A stretch of 64,000 nucleotides of DNA from Planctomycetaceae bacterium (GTDB lineage: Bacteria > Planctomycetota > Planctomycetia > Planctomycetales > Planctomycetaceae), in assembly GCA_002724315.1 (NCBI GenBank), contig PBOJ01000061.1:1-64000 (forward strand), read 5' to 3'. How positions within the stretch are numbered: position 1 is the first letter of the stretch; the number at the start of each line of letters is the position of its first letter. The translations under genes were made by a program, and so were the position numbers. Below the pieces are notes generated by a model. It saw only the letters and a program-made list of their open reading frames with translations, had not been told where the DNA came from and made no database searches. This document shows positions 54,725 to 61,112 of the stretch, piece by piece.

Positions 54725-57688
54725 TCAGCTACATCCCATGCTGTTCCCGCAGTTGTGACACAAGTAGCAGTTGCCGTTGCGAACGGTGATCGCCCCGCAC
54801 GAATCGCACGCGGGCGCGTCGACCTGGAACTGGGCAAACTGCTGGCTGCGGATGGCCGGTGTCTCACCGGAGGCGTACGCCGCAACAGTCTCGGCGACCG
54901 ACTGCTCGATGTCATCGATCGACGAAATCACTTCGGCTGCCGCGACCTCCGACTCGGCTGATTCGGTCGCAATCGGTACCGCGGTGGTCGGCTCGCCGTA
55001 ACCGGGTTGGAAACGGATCCCGAGCCACCGGAAAATGTAATCCACCACGCTCTTGGCATTGGGAATTTCCTGGTTGCCCGTCCAGCCCGACGGCTCGAAC
55101 CGCATGTGACTGAACTTGCTGGTCAGGGCCTCGAGCGGAACACCGTACTGCAGCGACATGCTGGTCAGGGTGCCGATCGTGTCCATCAGCCCGCCGATCG
55201 TGCTCCCCTCCTTGGCCATCGTGATGAACAACTCGCCGGGAGTGCCGTCCTCGAACAGCCCCACGGTGATGTAGCCCTCGTGGCCACCGACGGAGAACTT
55301 GTGAGTCAGCGACTGGCGGGTGGCCGGCAGGCGGCGGCGGAGCGGACCGGGCGACCCGTCTTCGGTCCCGCCACGGTCCCCTTCCTTGCTGGTCGCCAGC
55401 GGCTGGCTCTGCTTCGAGCCGTCCCGGTAAATCGCCAGGGCCTTCAGACCCTGCCGCCATCCCTCGATGTAAGCCTCCTGGATATCCTCAACCGTCGAAT
55501 CCTCGGGCATGTTGACGGTCTTGGAGATAGCTCCCGAGAGGAACGGCTGGGCGGCGGCCATCATGCCGACGTGACCCCGCCACGAAATCGACCGCTCGCC
55601 GTTGGCCGGAGTGAAGGCACAGTCGAAAACCGGCAGGTGCTCGGCCTTCAATCCCTCGGCCCCCTCGATCGTCTCGTGCTCGTCGATATGGGCCACGATC
55701 GAATCGATCGACTCCTTCTGGTAACCGAGCACCTCGAGAGCTTCGGGCACCGTGCGATTGACGATCTTCATCATCCCGCCACCGGCCAGTTGCTTGTACT
55801 TCACCAGAGCGATGTCCGGCTCGATACCGGTCGTGTCGCAGTCCATCATGAAGGCAATCGTGCCGGTCGGGGCCAGCACCGTTGCCTGGGCATTGCGAAA
55901 ACCGTGATCGCGACCGCTTGCCAGGCACTCGTCCCAGCACTCGCGGGCCGCGTCCTTCAGATACGACGGACACGCATCGTCGATCTCCTCGACCGCGTCC
56001 CGGTGCATCTGCATCACGTCGAGCATCGGCTCGCTGTTCTCGGCGTAACCGGCGAACGTCCCGATGTTGGAGGCGATGTGGCTGGAAGTGCGGTAGCCTT
56101 CCCCGTTGAGCAAAGCCGTCATCGCGCCACAGATGCCACGACCGGCGTCGCTGTCGTAAGGAATGCCCATCGACATCAACAGGCTGCCGAGGTTGGCGTA
56201 CCCCAGGCCCAGCGGGCGGAACAGGTGACTGTTCTCGGCAATCGCCGGAGTCGGGTAACTGGCATGATCGACCAGGATTTCCTGGGCGGTGATGTAGATT
56301 CTCGCCGCCTGGCGGAACCGGGCGACATCGAAGATCCCATCGGGCCGCATGAATTTCCGCAGGTTGATGCTCGACAGGTTGCAGGCCGTGTCATCCAGGA
56401 ACATGTACTCCGAACACGGATTCGATGCATTGATCGGACCGGTCTTCGGGCACGTGTGCCAACGATTGATCGTCGTCTCGTACTGCAAACCAGGATCACC
56501 GCAGTACCAGGTACCGTGGGAGATCTCGTGCATCATCTCGGCGGCCTGGTACGTCGGACCCTCACCGGATTTGTCGGTGACACACCGGGTCGTCCAGGTG
56601 CCGTCCGACTCGACCGACTCCATGAACTCATCGCTGACACGAACCGAGAGGTTCGCGTTCTGGAACATGATCGAACTGTAGGCCTCGCCGTTGAAGTTGG
56701 CCTCGTATTCCCCACTTTCAATCAGCGTGCGGGCCTTCTTCTCTTCCTTGGCCTTGGCCTGGATGAAGTCCATCACATCCGGATGCCAGTCCTTGAGACT
56801 CTGCATCTTCGCGGCACGACGCGTCTTGCCACCCGACTTGACCACCGCGGCAATCTGGTCGTAGACCCGCATGAAGGACAACGGACCCGAGGGAGTGCCG
56901 CCACCGGAAAGTTTCTCGCGAGAACTGCGGATCGTTGACAGGTCGGTGCCGGTGCCCGAGCCGAACTTGAACAGCATCGCCTCGCTGGTGGCGAGACGCA
57001 TGATGTCCTCCATATTGTCCTCGACCGACTGGATGAAGCAGGCCGACGCCTGGGGGAACTCGTAGGACGTCTCGGGACGCCGGATCGACTTCGTCTCGGT
57101 GTCGAAACGGTAGTTGCCCCGCGACCCTCCCACTCCGTACTGCTGATACAGTCCAACGTTGAACCAGACCGGCGAGTTGAATGCCCCGTGCTGGTGGAGG
57201 CACAACCAGGCCAGTTCGCAATAGAACCGCTCGCCGTCTTCTTCACTGGCAAAGTAACCGTCCGCCTTGCCCCAATCGGCGATTGTCCGTGCCACGCGGT
57301 GGATCACCTGGCGGACGCTCGTCTCGCGTTCGCTCGTGTTCGGCTCGCCGTAGAAATACTTGCTGACCACCACGTTGGTCGCCAACGGACTCCAGTCAAC
57401 CGGGATCTCGCAACCGGTCTGTTCGAACAGCACCCCGCCGTTCTCGTCCTTGATCGATGCCGTGCGCGATTCCCACTCGACCGTGTCAAATGGGTCGGTC
57501 TCGGCCGGACAGAACTGCGAATCGAACGTCAGGGCCTTGCCCGTGACTTGCCCGAGACCCGCATGCCCGTTTCCGTTGTCCCGATTCGCGGTCAGGTTCT
57601 CATCAAGACCCTGACCCACTCCGGCCCGCCCCTGGGCCAACTCGTTCGAACGTCCTTGCTCTTCAATACCCTTCGTTTCGTGCATCAT
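54725..57688 (-). CDS. nrdJ: Adenosylcobalamin-dependent (class II) ribonucleotide reductase
   Basis: 987 aa from ATG 57688. It reduces ribonucleotides to deoxyribonucleotides with coenzyme B12 and works without oxygen. Evidence: GSGTGTDLSTIRSSREKLSGGG, the substrate-pocket motif NPCSEYMFLDDTACNLSSINL (in part), PTGTIAFMMDCDTTGIEPDIAL and LQYGVPLEALTSKFSHMRFEP. The C-terminus carries a zinc ribbon (CDSCGAITVRNGNCYLCHNCG) after the redox-type residues, as in the long NrdJ form. The first 60 residues are variable and polar. No class I or III genes are present in the window. It ends before a strong terminator. Confidence 0.96.
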   Translation of the reverse strand: MMHETKGIEEQGRSNELAQGRAGVGQGLDENLTANRDNGNGHAGLGQVTGKALTFDSQFCPAETDPFDTVEWESRTASIKDENGGVLFEQTGCEIPVDWSPLATNVVVSKYFYGEPNTSERETSVRQVIHRVARTIADWGKADGYFASEEDGERFYCELAWLCLHQHGAFNSPVWFNVGLYQQYGVGGSRGNYRFDTETKSIRRPETSYEFPQASACFIQSVEDNMEDIMRLATSEAMLFKFGSGTGTDLSTIRSSREKLSGGGTPSGPLSFMRVYDQIAAVVKSGGKTRRAAKMQSLKDWHPDVMDFIQAKAKEEKKARTLIESGEYEANFNGEAYSSIMFQNANLSVRVSDEFMESVESDGTWTTRCVTDKSGEGPTYQAAEMMHEISHGTWYCGDPGLQYETTINRWHTCPKTGPINASNPCSEYMFLDDTACNLSSINLRKFMRPDGIFDVARFRQAARIYITAQEILVDHASYPTPAIAENSHLFRPLGLGYANLGSLLMSMGIPYDSDAGRGICGAMTALLNGEGYRTSSHIASNIGTFAGYAENSEPMLDVMQMHRDAVEEIDDACPSYLKDAARECWDECLASGRDHGFRNAQATVLAPTGTIAFMMDCDTTGIEPDIALVKYKQLAGGGMMKIVNRTVPEALEVLGYQKESIDSIVAHIDEHETIEGAEGLKAEHLPVFDCAFTPANGERSISWRGHVGMMAAAQPFLSGAISKTVNMPEDSTVEDIQEAYIEGWRQGLKALAIYRDGSKQSQPLATSKEGDRGGTEDGSPGPLRRRLPATRQSLTHKFSVGGHEGYITVGLFEDGTPGELFITMAKEGSTIGGLMDTIGTLTSMSLQYGVPLEALTSKFSHMRFEPSGWTGNQEIPNAKSVVDYIFRWLGIRFQPGYGEPTTAVPIATESAESEVAAAEVISSIDDIEQSVAETVAAYASGETPAIRSQQFAQFQVDAPACDSCGAITVRNGNCYLCHNCGNSMGCS

Positions 57689-57763
57689 GCACCCCTTCGT
57701 TGGTAGCCACTTTCTCCAGTTGCCGGACTAGGGAATCTCGACAGTCGCCCCAGTGGGGCCGGC

Positions 57764-57783
57764 CAAAAACGGCAAAATGCCGT
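57764..57783 (-). promoter_or_regulatory. Attenuator-like hairpin in the nrdJ leader
   Basis: On the minus strand, ACGGCA, TTT, TGCCGT (6-bp stem) is followed by a run of four T, inside the predicted nrdJ leader. A second short hairpin (GCCCC/GGGGC) lies at 57747-57759. Premature termination is a possibility, not shown. Confidence 0.4.
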
Positions 57784-57812
57784 CAAAATGTGCTACAAAA
57801 GTGTGAAATTGA

Positions 57813-57842
57813 ACAATATTTGAACCCGTTTTGATGGTTCAA
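57813..57842 (-). promoter_or_regulatory. Candidate promoter of nrdJ
   Basis: On the minus strand, TTGAAC, 18 bp, TATTGT, about 125 nt before the ATG. The -35 box lies within one arm of the inverted repeat at 57817-57845. Confidence 0.4.
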
Positions 57843-57845
57843 ATA
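57817..57845. repeat. 10-bp inverted repeat over the nrdJ promoter
   Basis: TATTTGAACC (57817-57826) and GGTTCAAATA (57836-57845) with a 9-bp spacer, a candidate operator. It does not look like an NrdR box. The 57689-58075 gap (387 bp) contains this, the two divergent promoters and the nrdJ leader; I see no gene in it. Confidence 0.6.
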
Positions 57846-57886
57846 CCACAAGGTGTAGGGGACAGGAGTCCAAGAACACCCACATC

Positions 57887-57916
57887 TTGTGAACTGACGA
57901 GACTCGCCACTATAAA
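57887..57916 (+). promoter_or_regulatory. Candidate promoter of the DUF58 gene
   Basis: TTGTGA, 18 bp, TATAAA in an AT-rich stretch, divergent from nrdJ. It implies a leader of about 150 nt to the ATG at 58076. Confidence 0.45.
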
Positions 57917-58075
57917 TCGGCATTCTATTTTGTCAAGATGTTGTTTTTCAGTTTGTTTTCACCGATCTGTGACAAATTGTCGTAGAGTCCCATCGCATCA
58001 CGACTTATCTCATTCCAAGAAAATCGCCACGACCCCTCCGCACCGCACAGCCTGACACCCTTTTCGACTCCCAGA

Positions 58076-59029
58076 ATGTCCCAGCCCAGTCCCGAATCGT
58101 CGGTCGGTTTGCCCCTACCGACGACTGAGAATCCGACCGCGTTGGCCGAATACGGTCGGCTCGACCTGGTGGCCCGCCTGGTCGTGGAAGGTGACATCCT
58201 GGGCCAGCATAAGAGTCCTCTGAAGGGAGCGAGTGTCGAGTTCACCGAGCATCGGCAGTACCATCCCGGAGACGAGATTCGTCACATCGACTGGCGAGCC
58301 TACGGGAAGACGGGCAAGTACTTCGTCAAGGAATTCGAAGACGAAACGAACCTGAGATGCCAGTTGCTGGTCGACGTGTCTGGCAGCATGGCCTACGGCG
58401 ACAGCACGCTGTCAAAGTTCGACTACGCTCGCCAGTTGGCCGCCGCATTGGCCTACCTGCTGCTGGCCCAGCGTGACGCCGTGGGCCTGACAATCTTCGA
58501 CGACCACGTCCGGACCCGGCTGTCTCCCTCGACCCAGCAAGCCCTTTTCTCCCAGGTCACCGACACGCTCGATCAACTCCAGCCAACCGACGAATCGTCG
58601 TCGGATTTTTCCAGCGGCGTCGCCGAATCGCTTGGCGAGGTGTTGCCGACCCTCTCACGACGGAGCCTGGTCGTGGTGATCAGCGACTTCCTGGACGACA
58701 CCGACAAGTTGATCGCGGCCCTGGCCCGGTTTCGCCATGCCCGCCACGAGTTGATCCTGTTCCACGTGGTGGCACCCGAGGAGGTCGACTTTCCGTTCTC
58801 TCGACCGACACAGTTCCACGACCTCGAGCAAACCTCACGCCGCGTGCTGGTCGACCCGCACCGCGTCCGTGAACGCTACCTCCGCAACTTCGGCCGGTTC
58901 TGCAGCCGGCTCGAACAGGGCGCCGCCGGCCAGGACGTCGACTACCAGCGGGTCACGACCAGCCAGCCCTATGTCCATGCCCTGGGCCGCTACCTCGCTT
59001 CCCGTTCCCGACGCCGCCGCGGCCGCTAG
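58076..59029 (+). CDS. DUF58 / von Willebrand A-like protein
   Basis: 317 aa. GDEIRHIDWRAYGKTGKYFVKEFEDE is the DUF58 signature (in part). A MIDAS-like motif LLVDVSGSMAYG starts the vWA fold. The protein is soluble, without transmembrane helices. DUF58 proteins usually sit with a MoxR AAA ATPase and BatA-type genes, but here it stands alone next to nrdJ, divergently. Its TAG shares CTAG with the convergent methyltransferase gene. Confidence 0.88.
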   Translation: MSQPSPESSVGLPLPTTENPTALAEYGRLDLVARLVVEGDILGQHKSPLKGASVEFTEHRQYHPGDEIRHIDWRAYGKTGKYFVKEFEDETNLRCQLLVDVSGSMAYGDSTLSKFDYARQLAAALAYLLLAQRDAVGLTIFDDHVRTRLSPSTQQALFSQVTDTLDQLQPTDESSSDFSSGVAESLGEVLPTLSRRSLVVVISDFLDDTDKLIAALARFRHARHELILFHVVAPEEVDFPFSRPTQFHDLEQTSRRVLVDPHRVRERYLRNFGRFCSRLEQGAAGQDVDYQRVTTSQPYVHALGRYLASRSRRRRGR

Positions 59030-60234
59030 CCGCTGACCCGCTCGAGAAACTCCGGCCCCAGTTGCTGTTCCAACCGGGTCGTCTCCACGTCCAGCATCGC
59101 CCTCAGGCCACGATACGCCTCGGCTCGTTCGGCCCGCCGCCGCTGATCAACAGCACCCGGCTCGCGGCGCACTGCTCTCAACAGAACGTTTTTGGCCGTG
59201 TGCTCCAGATCAATGAACTCGACGACCCGCGTCCGGTACCCGCACACCTCCAGGGCCTCGGCCCGCAGCGCATCGGTCACCAGCGCCGCCAAACGTTCGT
59301 GCAGGATGCCGTGACGGTGCACCGCCGCCAAGTCGCCGATCGCCAGTTGACCGGCGAACTCGTGCTGGCAACACGGCACCGCCAGAATGACGCCCGCCTG
59401 CCAGCCAACCGCGCGGGCCAGGGCGTCGTCGGTCGCCGTATCGCAGGCGTGCAGCGACACGGCCAGATCCACAGGTCCGTCGTGGTCAAATTCGGAGATC
59501 TCCGACCGGTGAAACGAGATCTCGTCCAATCCCATACGCTCGGCCACCTCACGACAATCGGCCACCACCTCGGCTTCGCGCTCGACCCCGACGATCCTCA
59601 CCTCACGGCTCCGCAGTTCCCTCAACAGGTGATGCACCGCAAACGTCAGGTAGCTCTTCCCACAACCGAAGTCCACCACCCGCAATTCTCCCTCTTGCGG
59701 CAGGCCTTCAACGCAGTCGTCGACCAGTTCCAGGAACCGGTTGACCTGGCGAAACTTTCCCTGTCGCGAGGCTTTCACTCGGCCCTCGGAAGTCATCACG
59801 CCGATCGCTTCGAGGAAGTCGCACGGCTGTCCGTCGGGCAACAGGTGCTGCTTGGTACGATCGTGAGACGTCGATTCGGGCGGACGGGTCGTGGCCGGCC
59901 CACGGTGGATCTTCAATCGCCCCCCACCACCAACCCGGGCCGAGACATCCTCATCGGAACCAAACAGGTGCAGGTCGCGATAACATTCGGGAAACCACTC
60001 GCCGATCCGGACCACCGCGGCTGCGGGTTCGAGATTTTCGTGAGACTGGCTCCGGTTGGTCTCGGAAGTGAACTGGTAGCGGGGACCATCGGCCAAAGTC
60101 ACCGGCCGCACCACGACCCGGTCGGCCAAGCCCGACTGGTCACCCCGCCGTCGGCTCAGCACCACACGGTGGCAGGTCGAATCGAGCATCGCTCGACCCA
60201 CCACCTCCACGATCTCGCTCACACTCTCCGACAC
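59026..60234 (-). CDS. SAM-dependent methyltransferase-like protein (METTL25/Methyltransf_32 type)
   Basis: 402 aa from GTG 60234, just downstream of a plausible promoter; the open frame extends 29 codons further, without support. The SAM-binding motif I is VVDFGCGKSYLTFAVHHLL, followed by VGVEREAEVVADC. LAVSLHACDTATDDALARA and VPCCQHE are typical of this subgroup of putative RNA or protein methyltransferases. The N-terminal 150 residues, with a beta-rich segment GRLKIHRGP, are of unknown fold. The target is unknown. Confidence 0.8.
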   Translation of the reverse strand: MSESVSEIVEVVGRAMLDSTCHRVVLSRRRGDQSGLADRVVVRPVTLADGPRYQFTSETNRSQSHENLEPAAAVVRIGEWFPECYRDLHLFGSDEDVSARVGGGGRLKIHRGPATTRPPESTSHDRTKQHLLPDGQPCDFLEAIGVMTSEGRVKASRQGKFRQVNRFLELVDDCVEGLPQEGELRVVDFGCGKSYLTFAVHHLLRELRSREVRIVGVEREAEVVADCREVAERMGLDEISFHRSEISEFDHDGPVDLAVSLHACDTATDDALARAVGWQAGVILAVPCCQHEFAGQLAIGDLAAVHRHGILHERLAALVTDALRAEALEVCGYRTRVVEFIDLEHTAKNVLLRAVRREPGAVDQRRRAERAEAYRGLRAMLDVETTRLEQQLGPEFLERVSG

Positions 60235-60283
60235 TGTTAGACTGCTCTCCCTGCACGAACACACCCCGGCGGTACCCTCGCCA

Positions 60284-60313
60284 ACTCTACAGAGCCGCCC
60301 ACCGCAGCGGCAA
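60284..60313 (-). promoter_or_regulatory. Candidate promoter of the methyltransferase gene
   Basis: On the minus strand, TTGCCG, 18 bp, TAGAGT, about 50 nt upstream of GTG 60234. Confidence 0.45.
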
Positions 60314-60338
60314 CAACTCACACCGGCGGAGACACCTC

Positions 60339-60527
60339 ATGGGACTCAACCGCAAGCAGAAAAAACAGCTCGAAGTCGCTCGTAAGAAAGTCGAGAATCT
60401 CCGTCAGCAATTGGCTGGGGCCAAGACTCAGCCCGACGATCCAGCAGACATCCCACGTCTCGAAGCCGAGATCGAGCAGAACCTGGAAAAAATCCGGTCA
60501 TTGAAACGTGGCGGAGACGGCAAGTGA
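60339..60527 (+). CDS. Small basic coiled-coil protein (62 aa)
   Basis: 62 aa, preceded by GGAGA. The whole chain is Lys/Gln/Glu-rich with heptad-like helices ([18 protein letters not shown], then [18 protein letters not shown]) separated by a Pro/Asp linker, so a helical hairpin is likely. The family is unknown to me. Its TGA overlaps the GTG start of the following DTW/TSR3-like gene, so the two form a translationally coupled pair, and the small protein may bind its partner or RNA. Confidence 0.75.
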   Translation: MGLNRKQKKQLEVARKKVENLRQQLAGAKTQPDDPADIPRLEAEIEQNLEKIRSLKRGGDGK

Positions 60528-61030
60528 GCCGTGACGCACCGGGACCGTGTTCGACGACACCCCCAACGATCTTCGTCGTCCATCCCAGGGAACGCCGCAG
60601 CAAGTGCTCGGTGGAAGCGTTGAGAGGACGGGACGGGTTCATCTTCTGGACGTTTCCGAGCCGGGGTCCGGAGTCGCTGGAGGGTTACGTCCGGCTGGGG
60701 ATGGGAGGGCCGGTGATTGGCCCGGAAGACGCGAACGGAGGCCTGTTGATTCTGGACGGCACCTGGCGTCTCGCCTCGAAAATGGAACCCGATTATGCCG
60801 GGATGCCGGTTCGCAGCCTGCCGGAGTTGCAGACCGCCTACCCCCGGACATCGAAACTGTTCACAGACCCCACCGGGGGCCTGGCGACCATCGAGGCCCT
60901 GTGGGCCGCCTACCGACTGATGGGCCGACCCACTGACGAACTGCTCGACCACTACCAGTGGGCCGACCAGTTCGTCGAAGCAAACGCCGGTAGTTTGGAC
61001 ACGGATGGGATTCAGGGACACCGGCTCTGA
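60524..61030 (+). CDS. DTW/TSR3-like putative RNA aminocarboxypropyltransferase
   Basis: 168 aa from GTG 60524 (GTGA overlap). [16 protein letters not shown] opens the chain. The core [15 protein letters not shown], followed by [18 protein letters not shown] and [17 protein letters not shown], has the DTW/TSR3 superfamily pattern: a D-G-T-W element, then an S/T-x-EA helix. Members add an aminocarboxypropyl group from SAM to uridine in tRNA (TapT/DTW) or to rRNA (TSR3). Which RNA is the target cannot be told from sequence. Confidence 0.7.
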   Translation: MSRDAPGPCSTTPPTIFVVHPRERRSKCSVEALRGRDGFIFWTFPSRGPESLEGYVRLGMGGPVIGPEDANGGLLILDGTWRLASKMEPDYAGMPVRSLPELQTAYPRTSKLFTDPTGGLATIEALWAAYRLMGRPTDELLDHYQWADQFVEANAGSLDTDGIQGHRL

Positions 61031-61036
61031 CCCCGG

Positions 61037-61066
61037 TTGCCCACCTGTTGCAGCGGGTGATACCAT
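61037..61066 (+). promoter_or_regulatory. Candidate promoter of the DUF1549/DUF1553 gene
   Basis: TTGCCC, 18 bp, TACCAT, about 47 nt upstream of ATG 61113. Confidence 0.4.
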
Positions 61067-61112
61067 GGAGTTTCCGCGGGGCCTTTGTGGTTTCCGCCCA
61101 TCACACCCCGGG

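Noticed and set aside
57689-58075. Cobalamin riboswitch in front of nrdJ
   Set aside because: No B12-box-like conserved core or multi-helix architecture could be drawn; only short hairpins are present.
58076-59029. MoxR-DUF58-Bat operon
   Set aside because: Only the DUF58 gene is present; the neighbours are nrdJ and a methyltransferase.
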